Counted from the stretch's first letter, positions 27,826-38,755 are shown. The stretch: 64,000 nucleotides of DNA from Erysipelothrix amsterdamensis (GCF_940143175.1 NZ_OW659496.1:1302001-1366000); one strand, 5' to 3'. The notes: generated from the letters alone by a model not told the origin. Translations and numbers: made by a program.

Positions 27826-28602
27826 CTAGTTACCTCCTTGCTCGTCTTTTGATGCAGCTGAAGCTGCTGGTTTAGCATTACGTGGGTTGTTGTTTGGACG
27901 ACGGTCGTTACGACGACGACGTGGTCGATCAAACTTACCACCCTTAGGTGCTTCAGGTTCTTGAACCTTTTGACCTGGTAATACTTCACCGCGGCAGATC
28001 CAAACTTTAACACCTAAGATACCAAATTGAGTATTAGCTTCATAGTGTGCGTAGTCAATGTCTGAACGAAGTGTATGAAGAGGAACGATTCCCTCTGAAT
28101 ATCCTTCTGAACGAGCCATATCTGCTCCACCTAAACGGCCTGAAACGGCAGTTTTGATTCCTTTAGCACCTGCGCGCATTGTACGTTGAATTGTACGTTT
28201 TTGAGCAGTTCTAAATGATGCACGTTGTTCTAATTGCTCAGCAATGTTACGAGCAACTAAATGAGCATCTAAATCTGGGTTAGCAACTTCTAACACTTTA
28301 ATGTTAACTGTGTTGCCTTCTGAGATTTTTGCAATATCTTTTTTAACTTTTTCAATATTTGCACCATTAACTCCAATAACAACTCCTGGGCGAGCTGTAC
28401 GGATAATGATGTCAACACGATTCTTTGATCGTTCGATTTCTACGCGTGATACATATGCATCTTTAAGATTTTTGAAAATATAGTCACGAATTAATTTATC
28501 TTCGTGTAATAAATTTGCGAAATCTTTTTCAGCATACCAACGTGATTCCCAATCACGAATGACACCAACGCGCATACCGATCGGATGTACTTTTTGTCCC
28601 AT
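27826..28602 (-). CDS. rpsC: 30S ribosomal protein S3 with an extended basic tail
   Basis: 258 residues, about 40 more than in Bacillus. KH-type RNA-binding and C-terminal S3 domains are normal ([23 protein letters not shown] start). The extra tail after residue 215 is rich in Arg, Asn, Pro and Ala ([20 protein letters not shown]) and is probably disordered. It lies 2 nt before rplP. Confidence 0.97.
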   Translation of the reverse strand: MGQKVHPIGMRVGVIRDWESRWYAEKDFANLLHEDKLIRDYIFKNLKDAYVSRVEIERSKNRVDIIIRTARPGVVIGVNGANIEKVKKDIAKISEGNTVNIKVLEVANPDLDAHLVARNIAEQLEQRASFRTAQKRTIQRTMRAGAKGIKTAVSGRLGGADMARSEGYSEGIVPLHTLRSDIDYAHYEANTQFGILGVKVWICRGEVLPGQKVQEPEAPKGGKFDRPRRRRNDRRPNNNPRNAKPAASAASKDEQGGN

Positions 28603-28616
28603 TGTCTGTCCTCCCT

Positions 28617-28952
28617 TTAGGCGCGTTCCGAAACCACAACAGTGATGTGGCTTGTACGCTTCATGATTGGCGCTGCAGAACCTTTAGCTCTAGGTCTGAA
28701 ACGCTTCATTGTTACACCTTCATCAGCATAGCATGCTGAGATGTAAAGTTTTTCTTCATCTAATTGATGATTGTTTGTTGCATTTGCAATTGCTGAGTCT
28801 AAGACTTTAGCGATTACTTTTGAAGCAGAATTAGGTGTATATCTTAAGATAGCTGCTGCATGATCAACATCAAGTCCACGAATTTCATCTAGAACAAGAC
28901 GTGCTTTACGTGGAGTAACACGAACTGTTTTAACTATTGCTTTTACTTCCAT
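28617..28952 (-). CDS. rplV: 50S ribosomal protein L22
   Basis: 111 residues with [22 protein letters not shown] and the exit-tunnel loop [25 protein letters not shown]. The start is ATG at 28952, one base after the rpsS stop; a longer reading from 29015 would overlap rpsS by 62 nt. Confidence 0.97.
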   Translation of the reverse strand: MEVKAIVKTVRVTPRKARLVLDEIRGLDVDHAAAILRYTPNSASKVIAKVLDSAIANATNNHQLDEEKLYISACYADEGVTMKRFRPRAKGSAAPIMKRTSHITVVVSERA

Positions 28953-28953
28953 A

Positions 28954-29229
28954 TTAACGACCCGCCTTCTTGTCAGCTGCGTGACCTGTATAACGACGTG
29001 TTGGTACGAACTCACCTAATTTATGTCCTACCATGTCTTCAGTAACAAACACTGGAACGTGTTCCTTACCATTATGCACCGCAAACGTATGCTCAACGAA
29101 TTGAGGGAAAATAGTTGAACGGCGTGACCATGTTTTAATTACTTCTTTTTTGCTTTCTGCATTTAGTTTTTCAACTTTGTTCATTAAATGAAGATCACAA
29201 AATGGTCCTTTTTTTAAACTACGACTCAT
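28954..29229 (-). CDS. rpsS: 30S ribosomal protein S19
   Basis: 91 residues with [44 protein letters not shown] and [11 protein letters not shown]. Confidence 0.98.
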   Translation of the reverse strand: MSRSLKKGPFCDLHLMNKVEKLNAESKKEVIKTWSRRSTIFPQFVEHTFAVHNGKEHVPVFVTEDMVGHKLGEFVPTRRYTGHAADKKAGR

Positions 29230-29250
29230 ATCTTTCTTCCTTCCTTTCGT

Positions 29251-30087
29251 CTACTTATCATTGCGTCGACGTACAATTAACTTAGTCGATGCTTTTTTAT
29301 CTCTACGAGTTTTAACACCCATAGCTTTTTTACCCCAAGGTGTCATAGGTGACTTACGTCCGATTGGAGTACGTCCTTCCCCACCACCATGAGGGTGATC
29401 AACAGGGTTCATTGCAGAACCACGTACAGTTGGGCGAATACCCATGTGACGTTTACGTCCAGCTTTACCAATGTTAACTAATGAATGTTCTGAGTTTCCA
29501 ACTTCACCGATTGTTGCACGGCATGTTGATAAAATCTTACGAACTTCACCAGATGCTAATTGAACAGTAACATGTTTTTCTTCAACACCAAGAACTTGAG
29601 CTGATGTTCCAGCTGAACGCACTAATTGTGCACCACGTCCTGGTTTTAATTCAATATTATGTACTAATGTACCTTCAGGCATTTGACCTAATTCTTTAGC
29701 GTTACCAACTTTAATATCAGCTGATGCACCACTATAAATTACGTCGCCTACTTTTAGTCCTTTAGGAGCTAAAATATAACGTTTTTCCCCATCAGCGTAG
29801 CTTAATAAAGCGATATTTGCTGAACGGTTTGGATCATATTCGATTGTTGCAACTTTTGCTGGAATATCATCTTTGTTACGTTTAAAGTCAATAATACGGT
29901 ATTGACGTTTATGTCCACCACCGATGTGACGAGTTGTAATACGACCTGTATTACCACGTCCACCAGTTTTACTTAGTGGAGCTACTAATGAACGTTCTGG
30001 TTTAACATTTTTAGTTAACTGTTCGTTAGCTAAAGTTGTCATCCCGCGACGTCCAGGAGTAGTTGGCTTATAATGTTTAATTGCCAT
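29251..30087 (-). CDS. rplB: 50S ribosomal protein L2
   Basis: 278 residues with the start [14 protein letters not shown] and the peptidyl-transferase-proximal motif [20 protein letters not shown]. Usual length. Confidence 0.98.
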   Translation of the reverse strand: MAIKHYKPTTPGRRGMTTLANEQLTKNVKPERSLVAPLSKTGGRGNTGRITTRHIGGGHKRQYRIIDFKRNKDDIPAKVATIEYDPNRSANIALLSYADGEKRYILAPKGLKVGDVIYSGASADIKVGNAKELGQMPEGTLVHNIELKPGRGAQLVRSAGTSAQVLGVEEKHVTVQLASGEVRKILSTCRATIGEVGNSEHSLVNIGKAGRKRHMGIRPTVRGSAMNPVDHPHGGGEGRTPIGRKSPMTPWGKKAMGVKTRRDKKASTKLIVRRRNDK

Positions 30088-30110
30088 GTAATAATTCCTC
30101 CCTACGCAAG

Positions 30111-30141
30111 TTATCCGGAAATAGCGTAATTCTTCCGATAA
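30111..30141 (-). promoter_or_regulatory. Hairpin in the rplW-rplB gap
   Basis: TTATCGGAA (minus) pairs with TTCCGGATAA with one bulged G, in an unusually long 80-nt gap for this operon and about 20 nt before the rplB ribosome site. It may slow degradation or modulate rplB translation. Nothing shows which. Confidence 0.4.
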
Positions 30142-30148
30142 GTTTTAT

Positions 30149-30178
30149 TGATTAAAGAACTTTATGATTAAAGAACTT
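30149..30178. repeat. 14-nt direct repeat at the end of rplW
   Basis: TGATTAAAGAACTT occurs twice (30149-30162 and 30165-30178, period 16), spanning the last codons and stop of rplW. It looks like a small slippage duplication. Confidence 0.8.
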
Positions 30179-30452
30179 CGATTTTTGAACCTTCAGCAAG
30201 TTTCACGATTGCTTTGCGAACTGCTTTAGTTTGTCCTTCGTAACGTCCTACACGTTTTTTACGTGGTAAAACGTTGATAACGTTGATTTTTTCAACTTTA
30301 ACATTGAAAATTTCTTCGATAGCTTGACGAATTTCGATTTTGTTTGATCCTTTAGCTACTTCAAAAGTAACTTTGTTATCATTTTGTTGCATCGCTACTG
30401 TTTTCTCAGTAATAATTGGACGAACAATAATATCTCTAGGGTTACGTTTCAT
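30168..30452 (-). CDS. rplW: 50S ribosomal protein L23
   Basis: 94 residues with [38 protein letters not shown] and [19 protein letters not shown]23 lies at the tunnel exit. It overlaps rplD by one base. Confidence 0.98.
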   Translation of the reverse strand: MKRNPRDIIVRPIITEKTVAMQQNDNKVTFEVAKGSNKIEIRQAIEEIFNVKVEKINVINVLPRKKRVGRYEGQTKAVRKAIVKLAEGSKIEVL

Positions 30453-31081
30453 TATGCAAGCACCTCCCCAGCTTCGATAGCTGCTTTTTCAGTGAATACA
30501 ATTTGATCGCAATTTACGATATCGTAAACGTTTAAACCTTGAACATCTAACATCATTGTGTTTGATAGGTTACGCATTGATAAGTAAGCATTGTCAATAT
30601 TTTCTTCAGCTGAAACAACAAATAGAGTTTTCTTGTTTAATTTAAGTGCATCCATCACTGCGATGAATTCTTTTGTCTTAACGTTTTCAACTGTTAGGTT
30701 TTCAACTACTGACATTTCTGAATCCATAACTTTTTGTGATAATGCTGAACGTAAAGCTAAACGACGAACCTTACGGTTAAGGCTGTATTTGTAGCTTCTT
30801 GGAGTAGGTCCGAAAACAACTCCACCACCACGCCATTGAGGAGAACGGATTGACCCTTGACGAGCACGACCTGTTCCTTTTTGACGCCATGGTTTACGTC
30901 CACCACCGCGAACCTCTGTACGGTTCTTAGTTTTGTGTGTACCTTGACGAAGTGAAGCTTGTTGCATAACAACTGCTTCAAAGATTGTTTGATTATTTGG
31001 TTCAATTCCAAATACTGCTTCGTTTAACTCAAGTTCACGAAGACTCTTGCCTTCAAGGTTTAAAATATCTAACTTAGGCAT
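30452..31081 (-). CDS. rplD: 50S ribosomal protein L4
   Basis: 209 residues with [33 protein letters not shown], the tunnel-loop motif. The start is ATG at 31081 ([11 protein letters not shown]), after AGGAGG and overlapping rplC by 8 nt. Confidence 0.98.
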   Translation of the reverse strand: MPKLDILNLEGKSLRELELNEAVFGIEPNNQTIFEAVVMQQASLRQGTHKTKNRTEVRGGGRKPWRQKGTGRARQGSIRSPQWRGGGVVFGPTPRSYKYSLNRKVRRLALRSALSQKVMDSEMSVVENLTVENVKTKEFIAVMDALKLNKKTLFVVSAEENIDNAYLSMRNLSNTMMLDVQGLNVYDIVNCDQIVFTEKAAIEAGEVLA

Positions 31082-31766
31082 TTTCGGAATCCTCCTTAAC
31101 TGCAAAGTCAACTAATTCAACTGGATCTTTTGATTTAACGCGTTTAACTGTTGATTTAACAATTACGAAACCTTTTTTAGGTCCAGGAATGTTTCCTTTA
31201 ATTAATAGATAGTTACTTTCTGTATCAACTTTGATAACTTCTAATTTTTGATTTGTTGTAGTGTATCCACCATGTTGTCCTGGTAAAATACGTCCTTTTT
31301 TAATTACAGCAGGGTTTAATCCACCTGTTGCAAGTGAACCAACTCCACGGTGAAATCCTGAACCGTGAGCTTTAGGTCCGATTTTTTGGTTCGCACGAAC
31401 GATTGAACCTTGGAAACCATGTCCACGTGATGTTCCTGTTACGTCAACATATTCCCCTACGCTGAATAAATCAGCTTTAATTTCTGCGCCAACCTCGAAA
31501 TCCATCATTTCTGAGCCAGCAATTTCACGAACAAATTTCTTTGGAGCAGTGCTTGCTTTAGCAGCGTGAGCAATCTCAGATTTGTTTGCACGTTGTTCCT
31601 TCACATCGAAGGCACCTAATTGAACTGCTTCATAATTGTCTGATTCCATTGTTTTCTTTTGAAGAACAACGTTTGGCAATACTTCGACAACACTAACTGG
31701 AATTAATTTTCCGTCAGTTGTGAAGACTTGTGTCATTCCTAATTTACGTCCTAGTAATCCTTTCAT
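31074..31766 (-). CDS. rplC: 50S ribosomal protein L3
   Basis: 230 residues with MKGLLGRKLGMTQVF and SRGHGFQGSIVRANQKIGPKAHGSGFHR. Length slightly above average because of an acidic C-terminal tail. Confidence 0.98.
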   Translation of the reverse strand: MKGLLGRKLGMTQVFTTDGKLIPVSVVEVLPNVVLQKKTMESDNYEAVQLGAFDVKEQRANKSEIAHAAKASTAPKKFVREIAGSEMMDFEVGAEIKADLFSVGEYVDVTGTSRGHGFQGSIVRANQKIGPKAHGSGFHRGVGSLATGGLNPAVIKKGRILPGQHGGYTTTNQKLEVIKVDTESNYLLIKGNIPGPKKGFVIVKSTVKRVKSKDPVELVDFAVKEDSENA

Positions 31767-31781
31767 GATAACTCCTCTCTA

Positions 31782-32093
31782 CTAAAGTTTGATCTCGATA
31801 TCAACACCGCTTGGTAGATCTAAACGACTTAATGCGTCGATAGTTTCTGCCGTTGGGCCAACAATTTCAATCAATCTCTTGTGAGTTCTTGATTCAAATT
31901 GTTCACGAGAATCCTTATTAACGTGTACTGATCGTAAGATTGTTACGATTTGTTTTTCTGTTGGTAATGGAACTGGTCCTACTACCTTTTGTGCGCCGTG
32001 ATCGTTAGCAGCTTGAACAATTTTTTGTGCAGCACTATCAATAGTGCGGTGTTCATAAGCTTTTAGACGAATACGAATAAAATTCTTTGCCAT
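31782..32093 (-). CDS. rpsJ: 30S ribosomal protein S10
   Basis: 103 residues with [50 protein letters not shown] and HKRLIEIV. It is the first gene of the 21-gene ribosomal supercluster; S10 also joins NusB in antitermination. Confidence 0.98.
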   Translation of the reverse strand: MAKNFIRIRLKAYEHRTIDSAAQKIVQAANDHGAQKVVGPVPLPTEKQIVTILRSVHVNKDSREQFESRTHKRLIEIVGPTAETIDALSRLDLPSGVDIEIKL

Positions 32094-32214
32094 GGAAATT
32101 CCTCCTTCTACTGTCTATTTCCAATAGACCTGCTCTGTACAAATTCCCCGGCTTCTCACTGACCATGACAACGCTATTCAGTGTGCCGGCAACCTTGCAC
32201 TTCTATGCAGTCGC
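32094..32214 (-). promoter_or_regulatory. Structured leader of the S10 supercluster
   Basis: About 120 nt between the likely transcription start and rpsJ. A 7-bp hairpin GTCTATT-GGA-AATAGAC lies just upstream of the ribosome site, and GC-rich segments further up (around 32150-32190) can pair. Firmicutes S10 operons often carry an autoregulatory leader bound by L4 or another ribosomal protein; which class this is cannot be told by eye. Confidence 0.5.
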
Positions 32215-32220
32215 TTTAGT

Positions 32221-32248
32221 ATTATACACTATCTATCTATAAATTCAA
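32221..32248 (-). promoter_or_regulatory. Promoter of the S10-spc-alpha supercluster
   Basis: TTGAAT (32243-32248), 16-nt spacer, TATAAT (32221-32226) on the minus strand, about 120 nt before rpsJ. Confidence 0.8.
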
Positions 32249-32410
32249 GGTCTTTTATAGTATTATTTTAAAAATTTTTATTTGTTTATTTTATCGATAT
32301 AAGAAGCCTTTAAATCAAGCATTTCATGGCTTTAGTTGATCCGCATTTAAAACAAATTACAGCTACTATTGAACAATAATAATTTAAGTTCTCAAATTAT
32401 GATTTCTCAT
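32249..32410. other. AT-rich spacer between tuf and the rpsJ promoter
   Basis: No gene seen. Very AT-rich upstream of the promoter, compatible with an UP-element-like region, but this is not testable by eye. Confidence 0.35.
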
Positions 32411-32436
32411 AAAAAAACCTCTACAATGTAGAGGTT
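32411..32436 (-). terminator. Terminator of the str operon after tuf
   Basis: Perfect 9-bp stem (32416-32424 with 32428-32436), AAT loop, run of U following on the minus strand. Confidence 0.9.
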
Positions 32437-32453
32437 AGTTTGTTAAAAATAGA

Positions 32454-33638
32454 TTATTTAACGATTTCTGTAACGTTACCAGCACCAACAGTACGTCCAC
32501 CCTCACGAATTGAGAATGTTGTACCTTGCTCTACAGCGATTGGAGCGATAAGTTCTACAGTCATTTCTACGTTATCACCAGGCATAACCATATCAACACC
32601 TTCAGGTAATTGAATTGTTCCAGTTACGTCTGTTGTACGGAAGTAGAATTGAGGACGGTAGTTGTTAACAAATGGAGTATGACGTCCACCTTCTTCTTTG
32701 CTTAAGATATAAACTTGAGCTTTGAAGATTTTGTGAGGAGTTACTGAACCTGGTTTAGCAAGAACTTGTCCACGTTCGATTTGCTCACGGTTAACACCAC
32801 GTAGAAGTGCTCCAACGTTGTCACCAGCCATAGCTGAATCTAACATTTTGTGGAACATTTCGATACCTGTTACAACAGTTTTTGATGTAGGGTGAATACC
32901 AACGATTTCAACTTCTTCGTTAAGTTTTAATTCTCCACGTTCTACACGTCCTGTAGCAACTGTACCACGACCTGAGATTGTAAATACGTCTTCGATTGAC
33001 ATTAAGAATGGTTTGTCTGTATCACGAACTGGTTCTGGTACATTAGCGTCGATAGCATCCATGAGTTCAATAATTTTTTCTTCCCAGTTTGCTTCGCCTT
33101 CTAATGCTTTAAGAGCTGATCCGCGGATAACTGGACAGTTATCTCCGTCGTAATCGTTTTCTGATAGTAATTCACGAACTTCCATTTCAACTAAGTCGAT
33201 TAACTCTTCGTCATCAACCATGTCGCATTTGTTCAAGAATACTACGAAGTAAGGAACACCTAATTGTTTTGCAAGTAGGATGTGCTCACGAGTTTGTGGC
33301 ATTGGACCATCTGTTGCTGAAACAACTAAGATAGCACCATCCATTTGTGCAGCACCTGTGATCATGTTTTTAACGTAGTCAGCGTGACCTGGACAGTCAA
33401 CGTGTGCGTAGTGACGTGCTTCTGTTTCGTATTCAACGTGTGAAGTTGAGATTGTGATTCCACGTTCTCTTTCTTCAGGCGCTTTATCGATTTGGTCGTA
33501 AGCTTGAGCAGCCCCGCCACCTTTTTTAGCTAATACGTTTGTAATAGCAGCTGTTAATGTAGTTTTACCATGGTCAACGTGTCCTAATGTACCAACGTTA
33601 ACATGGGGTTTGGAACGATCAAATTTTTCTTTTGACAT
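32454..33638 (-). CDS. tuf: Elongation factor Tu
   Basis: 394 residues, usual length. GTPase motifs GHVDHGKTT (P-loop), DCPGHADY and NKCDMVD are present; domains 2 and 3 follow. It delivers aminoacyl-tRNA to the ribosome. The start ATG at 33638 ([14 protein letters not shown]) follows AGGAGG; an in-frame upstream extension has no site. Last gene of the str operon. Confidence 0.98.
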   Translation of the reverse strand: MSKEKFDRSKPHVNVGTLGHVDHGKTTLTAAITNVLAKKGGGAAQAYDQIDKAPEERERGITISTSHVEYETEARHYAHVDCPGHADYVKNMITGAAQMDGAILVVSATDGPMPQTREHILLAKQLGVPYFVVFLNKCDMVDDEELIDLVEMEVRELLSENDYDGDNCPVIRGSALKALEGEANWEEKIIELMDAIDANVPEPVRDTDKPFLMSIEDVFTISGRGTVATGRVERGELKLNEEVEIVGIHPTSKTVVTGIEMFHKMLDSAMAGDNVGALLRGVNREQIERGQVLAKPGSVTPHKIFKAQVYILSKEEGGRHTPFVNNYRPQFYFRTTDVTGTIQLPEGVDMVMPGDNVEMTVELIAPIAVEQGTTFSIREGGRTVGAGNVTEIVK

Positions 33639-33728
33639 GTGCAATTTTCCTCCTATGTATAAAATATTGCCTATCAACTATATATTAAGATAATCTTCAT
33701 ATAAAATCAATACGTAAATATCAACTGG

Positions 33729-35795
33729 TTATTTTTTCTTTTTAGCAACTGTTTCTGCAATGCTCTTTGGCACTTCTTCGTAGTGATCAAATTGCATTGA
33801 TGAGTTACCGCGACCTTGTGTAAATGAACGAAGGTCAGTTGTATATCCAGACATGTTTGAAAGTGGAACCCAAGCCTTAACGATAACTGCGTTACCGCGT
33901 TCTTCTTGATCACGAATTTGTCCACGACGTCCTGAGATATCTCCCATAACTGCTCCCAAGTATTCACTTGGTGCTGTGATTTCAACATTCATAATTGGTT
34001 CTAACAATACTGGGTTACATTTTTTAGCAGCTTCTTTGAAAGCCATGCTAGCAGCGATTTTATAAGCCATTTCTGAGGAGTCAACATCATGTGATGATCC
34101 ATCGAATAATGTAGCTTTGATATCAATTGCAGGGTATCCAGCAATTAAACCATTTTGAAGTGCAGCTGTAAGCCCTTCTTGTGCTGGTTTGATAAATTCA
34201 CGAGGAACTGTTCCACCAACAACTTTATCAACCCATTCAAAACCTTTACCTGGATTTGGTTCAAATTTGATCCAAACGTGTCCATATTGTCCACGACCAC
34301 CAGATTGACGAACGAATTTACCTTCACAGTCTGCTGCACTACGAATTGTTTCGCGGTAAGCAACTTGTGGGGCTCCTACGTTAGCTTCAACTTTGAATTC
34401 ACGTTTCATACGATCAACAAGAATGTCTAAGTGTAACTCACCCATTCCGGCAATGATTGTTTGTCCTGTTTCATCATCAGTATATGTTTTAAATGTTGGA
34501 TCTTCTTCAGCTAATTTAGCTAAAGCAAGTCCCATTTTATCTTGGTCACCTTTTGATTTTGGTTCAACGGCAACGTTGATAACTGGTTCTGGGAAGACCA
34601 TTGATTCAAGAATGATTTCTTTCTTTTCATCACAAAGTGTATCCCCTGTACCTGTAACTTTAAGACCAACAGCAGCAGCGATTTCACCAGCATAAACATT
34701 TTCGATCTCTTCACGGTGGTTAGCATGCATTTGCATGATACGACCGAAACGTTCACGTTTACGTTTTACTGAGTTATATACTGGTCCACCTGATGTTGCA
34801 ACACCTGAATACACACGGAAGTATGTAAGACGTCCAACAAATGGGTCAGTCATAACTTTGAATGCTAAAGCTGAGAATGGTGCTTCATCACTTGCTTCAC
34901 GAACAGCTTCTTCACCATTTGGTAAAGTACCATTTACAGCTGGAATATCAACTGGTGAAGGTAAGTAATCGATAACTGCATCAAGCATCGCGATAACACC
35001 TTTATTCTTATAAGCAGCACCACAAAGTACTGGGAAGAATTCACCACTGATTACAGCTTTACGGATAGCAGTCTTGATTTGTTCAACCGTAGGTTCAACA
35101 CCTTCAAGGATAAGCATCATAAAGTCTTCATCAAAATCAGAGATTTGTTCAAACAACACTTCACGAGCTTCAGCTACTTGAGCTTTAAACTCTTCAGGAA
35201 TTTCAACAATATCATCTGTTTTTTGTGATACGTCAGCAAACATATGTGCTTCTTGCTCAACGATATCAATTAGACCATCGAAATAGTCTTCAACCCCAAT
35301 AGGGATTTGGATTGGTGCTGATTTAGCTCCTAAACGATCAACAATAGTTTTTGCTGACATGTAGAAGTCTGCACCGGTTGCGTCCATTTTATTAATGAAC
35401 ACGATACGAGGTACGTTATATTTTGTAGCTTGACGCCAAACAGTTTCTGTTTGAGGTTCAACACCTGATTTAGCATCAAGTACTGTAACCGCACCATCAA
35501 GAACACGTAATGAACGTTCAACCTCAACAGTAAAGTCAACGTGACCAGGAGTATCAATAATGTTTACACGGTGGCCCTTCCAAGCAGCAGTTGTAGCAGC
35601 GGATGTGATTGTAATACCACGTTCTTGCTCCTGCGCCATCCAGTCCATCGTTGCAGCACCATCATGAGTTTCCCCGATCTTATGTGTACGACCTGTATAA
35701 TAGAGAATACGTTCTGTTGTAGTTGTTTTACCAGCATCGATGTGAGCCATGATACCGATATTACGCATTTTATCTAATGAAAATTCTCTTGCCAT
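33729..35795 (-). CDS. fusA: Elongation factor G
   Basis: 688 residues, five domains. P-loop [23 protein letters not shown] and NKMDATGAD are in domain 1; the domain IV start [23 protein letters not shown] and the SMEFDHY-like [12 protein letters not shown] near the end are present. It drives translocation. It lies 30 nt after rpsG. Confidence 0.98.
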   Translation of the reverse strand: MAREFSLDKMRNIGIMAHIDAGKTTTTERILYYTGRTHKIGETHDGAATMDWMAQEQERGITITSAATTAAWKGHRVNIIDTPGHVDFTVEVERSLRVLDGAVTVLDAKSGVEPQTETVWRQATKYNVPRIVFINKMDATGADFYMSAKTIVDRLGAKSAPIQIPIGVEDYFDGLIDIVEQEAHMFADVSQKTDDIVEIPEEFKAQVAEAREVLFEQISDFDEDFMMLILEGVEPTVEQIKTAIRKAVISGEFFPVLCGAAYKNKGVIAMLDAVIDYLPSPVDIPAVNGTLPNGEEAVREASDEAPFSALAFKVMTDPFVGRLTYFRVYSGVATSGGPVYNSVKRKRERFGRIMQMHANHREEIENVYAGEIAAAVGLKVTGTGDTLCDEKKEIILESMVFPEPVINVAVEPKSKGDQDKMGLALAKLAEEDPTFKTYTDDETGQTIIAGMGELHLDILVDRMKREFKVEANVGAPQVAYRETIRSAADCEGKFVRQSGGRGQYGHVWIKFEPNPGKGFEWVDKVVGGTVPREFIKPAQEGLTAALQNGLIAGYPAIDIKATLFDGSSHDVDSSEMAYKIAASMAFKEAAKKCNPVLLEPIMNVEITAPSEYLGAVMGDISGRRGQIRDQEERGNAVIVKAWVPLSNMSGYTTDLRSFTQGRGNSSMQFDHYEEVPKSIAETVAKKKK

Positions 35796-35825
35796 AAGAT
35801 GTAAGTCTCCTTTTCTACGTTAATC

Positions 35826-36296
35826 TTACCAACGGTAGTGTGCGAATGCTTTATTGGCTTCAGCCATTTTATGCACATCGTCACGTTTCTTAACTGAAGC
35901 ACCTACACCATTTGATGCATCGATGATTTCAGCAGCTAAGCGTTCTTCCATTGTTTTTTCTCCACGTGAACGTGAATATTGAACAATCCAACGAAGTCCA
36001 AGTGTCAATCGACGTTCTTGAGTTACTTCAATAGGGATTTGGATGTTTGATCCACCAACTCGGCGAGCTTTAAGTTCTAAGACAGGTAATACGTTGTCTA
36101 AAGCTTCCTCAAATACTTCCATTGGTTGGCGACCTGTTTTTTCTTCAATAATTGCAAAAGCGTTATAAAGAATTGATTGTGCTAAACCTTTTTTACCATC
36201 AATCATGATTCTGTTGATTAAACGTGTTACTAATTTTGAATTATAAATTGGATCAGCAACTACGTCGCGCTTTGGAACATGTCCTTTTCTAGGCAT
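35826..36296 (-). CDS. rpsG: 30S ribosomal protein S7
   Basis: 156 residues with [31 protein letters not shown] and the end [12 protein letters not shown] primary 16S rRNA binder. Confidence 0.98.
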   Translation of the reverse strand: MPRKGHVPKRDVVADPIYNSKLVTRLINRIMIDGKKGLAQSILYNAFAIIEEKTGRQPMEVFEEALDNVLPVLELKARRVGGSNIQIPIEVTQERRLTLGLRWIVQYSRSRGEKTMEERLAAEIIDASNGVGASVKKRDDVHKMAEANKAFAHYRW

Positions 36297-36326
36297 TTAA
36301 TTCACTCCTCTCATTTTTGATGTTAA

Positions 36327-36746
36327 TTAATCTTCTTGTCTTGGTTTTTTAGTACCGTATAGTGAACGGCTTTGACGACGGTCAGTTACACCAGCACAGT
36401 CCATTGTTCCACGAACGATGTGGTAACGAACCCCAGGTAAGTCTTTTACACGACCACCACGAATAAGAACAACACTATGTTCTTGTAAGTTGTGACCGAT
36501 TCCTGGAATATAAGCCGTAACTTCCATACCATTACTCAAACGAACACGTGCATATTTACGTAATGCTGAGTTAGGTTTCTTAGGTGTCATTGTACCAACA
36601 CGTGTACATACTCCACGTTTTTGTGGACTATTTACTTTTGTTGTTTGACGTTTAATCGTATTTAAACTACGACCTAATGCCGGTGATTTCGATTTGTAAA
36701 CGCGTTTTGTACGACCTTTTTGAATCAATTGGTTAATTGTAGGCAT
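36327..36746 (-). CDS. rpsL: 30S ribosomal protein S12
   Basis: 139 residues. Contains [18 protein letters not shown] and the streptomycin-related motifs TPKKPNS (Lys at the classical position 43/56 type site) and [18 protein letters not shown]. First gene of the str operon. Confidence 0.98.
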   Translation of the reverse strand: MPTINQLIQKGRTKRVYKSKSPALGRSLNTIKRQTTKVNSPQKRGVCTRVGTMTPKKPNSALRKYARVRLSNGMEVTAYIPGIGHNLQEHSVVLIRGGRVKDLPGVRYHIVRGTMDCAGVTDRRQSRSLYGTKKPRQED

Positions 36747-36850
36747 TAATTTTCTCCCTTCTTAAATTTCTATGCACACAGTACCATGTGTGCCATAACT
36801 CACATATTAATTAGGTTTCCACGAGAGAAACCCAGTATTAATTCATAAGC
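36747..36850 (-). promoter_or_regulatory. Structured leader of the str operon
   Basis: About 100 nt leader with two clear hairpins: GGTTTC-loop-GAAACC (36814-36832) and GCACACA-loop-TGTGTGC (36774-36793). A role in autoregulation is possible but unproven. Confidence 0.5.
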
Positions 36851-36856
36851 CTTTAC

Positions 36857-36884
36857 ATTTTATCACACTAATCGTGCTTGTCAA
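36857..36884 (-). promoter_or_regulatory. Promoter of the str operon
   Basis: TTGACA (36879-36884), 16-nt spacer, TAAAAT (36857-36862) on the minus strand. Confidence 0.82.
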
Positions 36885-36910
36885 CATATTAAACAAAAAA
36901 AATATAAAAA

Positions 36911-36940
36911 TCGAGAGAGTCGATGAAACGTCTCTCTCAA
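36911..36940 (-). terminator. Terminator of the AI-2E family gene
   Basis: Nine-pair stem including one wobble (36911-36919 with 36932-36940) and 12-nt loop, followed by a U-rich tail on the minus strand. Confidence 0.7.
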
Positions 36941-36962
36941 TTCCATTTATGATATGTTTTAA

Positions 36963-38057
36963 TTAAGCTATTTCGCTCGATTCATCTGCTCTACGGAAAA
37001 TATTAATTTTACCTTCATCGTGCAGTGTTTTTAGTATAGTTGCAGATATAGGAAGCGCAAATAAACCGATGAAACCAAACATCTTTAGTCCTACATATAT
37101 AAGGATAAGCGTTGCTAGTGGGTGGAGTCCTATTTGATCCCCTACAATCTTCGGCTCTAAAATATTCCGAATTACAGTGATAACAATGTAAGTAATCATG
37201 AGTCCGATACCTAACGGAGTGTTACCCATAATGAGCTCAATAATAAACCACGGAATCATAACCGTTCCGGTTCCTAGAACTGGAAGGATGTCAATGATCG
37301 CCACCATAAAAGCCAAACCAATAGGATTATGGATACCAAGAATAAAGAACGCAAATGACAGCTCCACAAATGTCAGCGACATCAATTTAGCATAGGCTCT
37401 TAAATATTTACCGAGAACAGAAATCAGCCCATCTTTAATATCCAAGATCAAAGTTCTTTGTTTTAAAGGAATCATCCCCATTACACTGCTAACAATTCCT
37501 TGGTAATCCAACGTGAAGAAGAACGACGAAATAATAGCAATTAATATTGATATCAAAACGCTTGGAATTGAAGAAATAAGTCGTGTAATGAAATTAATCG
37601 TTCCCCCTGAAATCCCTTTAAAAATCCCATCAATGCTTTGAACTACAGAGCGACCAATAGATTCAATGATCTCAATGACATCCGGATCAAGATTAACGAC
37701 GGCACCCTCTACCCAAACAATGACAGATTCAATTGCGGGAGAAAGCGTTGCCTGATAGAAGCTTGGAACAGCTTTCGCAAAATTTTGAATACCAGCAATA
37801 ACCGCTACCAAAATCCAAAATATAGCCGCTGCTAACAATATATAGAAAAGAATAACTACTAATAATGAAGAACCTTTTTGATTTCCAATTTTCTTTGTGA
37901 GTTTAGATATAACCGGCTTCAATAAGAATGCGATCACAAAACCAATAATAAAAGGCATCAAGTATTTCGTTGAAAATTTAAGGACCAATGCTGCAAGACT
38001 AAAACTTATTGCAAAATACAAAATATTAATTATAAAATTTTTACGTTTTTCAATCAT
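36963..38057 (-). CDS. AI-2E family (PerM/YtvI-like) transporter
   Basis: 364 residues with about eight hydrophobic segments, arranged as in the AI-2E transporter family: a hydrophobic N-terminal group, a soluble part (about 95-160) and a C-terminal membrane group with PIGLAFMVAIIDILPVLGTGTVMIPW. The ATG at 38057 has GGAGG 6 nt upstream. Family members export a signal molecule or act in Na/H exchange; the substrate here is unknown. Confidence 0.88.
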   Translation of the reverse strand: MIEKRKNFIINILYFAISFSLAALVLKFSTKYLMPFIIGFVIAFLLKPVISKLTKKIGNQKGSSLLVVILFYILLAAAIFWILVAVIAGIQNFAKAVPSFYQATLSPAIESVIVWVEGAVVNLDPDVIEIIESIGRSVVQSIDGIFKGISGGTINFITRLISSIPSVLISILIAIISSFFFTLDYQGIVSSVMGMIPLKQRTLILDIKDGLISVLGKYLRAYAKLMSLTFVELSFAFFILGIHNPIGLAFMVAIIDILPVLGTGTVMIPWFIIELIMGNTPLGIGLMITYIVITVIRNILEPKIVGDQIGLHPLATLILIYVGLKMFGFIGLFALPISATILKTLHDEGKINIFRRADESSEIA

Positions 38058-38113
38058 AACTTCCTCCATCTATAGTTTATTTTAATGATTTCAAGATTCA
38101 ATGTCTACCTTTA

Positions 38114-38641
38114 TCATTTCCATATACCCACTTTTTGTTTCTTAGCATTTGCCTGTAAACGATTTAATTTATCTACATGAAGGTAATCACCATAGATATA
38201 TTTAACCTTAGCAAATCCTCCGGAAACTAAGAGTTCCTGTAAAAGTGCATCATCAACGTATACCCAGGCTATAACACGACCGTATTTATCAAACTTATCA
38301 GCCTCGGGATCATACTCAAGTTCGATTTTTTTTGCATTTTTTAAATGTTCACACGTAAATGAGCTCGCTTCCTCTGCAAAAAATTGAGGATTGTATTGAT
38401 CATTCTGACGCAGCTCTGGCGTATCTACAGCAATAAAACGGACTTTCTCTTTTTTACCACCAATGTTTAGTTGTGCTGTATCCCCATCAATACACTTGTG
38501 AAGTGTAACGTGTTCCATATTTGAATTACTCTGCGGCTTCGCAAATTCAGATAGAAGAAATATTATTACCAAAATGACTAAAACAGTGATTTTAAGTAAC
38601 ATATTCGCGGTGTTTTGTTTAATTTTATTGTTCATAGACAC
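38114..38641 (-). CDS. Membrane-anchored thermonuclease (SNase family)
   Basis: 175 residues. An N-terminal membrane segment (about 14-31) anchors or exports a staphylococcal-nuclease domain. The catalytic set is visible: R68 and E76 in KVRFIAVDTPEL and R122 in DKYGRVIAWVYVDD, matching R35, E43 and R87 of S. aureus nuclease. It cleaves DNA and RNA with calcium. The start is GTG at 38641 (AGGG 6 nt before) or ATG at 38635; TATAAT lies directly upstream (38642-38647). Confidence 0.92.
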   Translation of the reverse strand: MSMNNKIKQNTANMLLKITVLVILVIIFLLSEFAKPQSNSNMEHVTLHKCIDGDTAQLNIGGKKEKVRFIAVDTPELRQNDQYNPQFFAEEASSFTCEHLKNAKKIELEYDPEADKFDKYGRVIAWVYVDDALLQELLVSGGFAKVKYIYGDYLHVDKLNRLQANAKKQKVGIWK

Positions 38642-38689
38642 ATTATACCCTAAACAATGTTAAATATTAAAAAAAACAATAAAATCCTA

Positions 38690-38718
38690 TTGCCTAAGAC
38701 CTATTGTTGTGATAATAT
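38690..38718 (+). promoter_or_regulatory. Promoter of the tRNA Ser-Asp-Gly unit
   Basis: TTGCCT (38690-38695), 17-nt spacer, TAATAT (38713-38718). Confidence 0.7.
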
Positions 38719-38755
38719 GAATGAGCACTCAAAGAAGAGAGCAAGAAACAAACTT

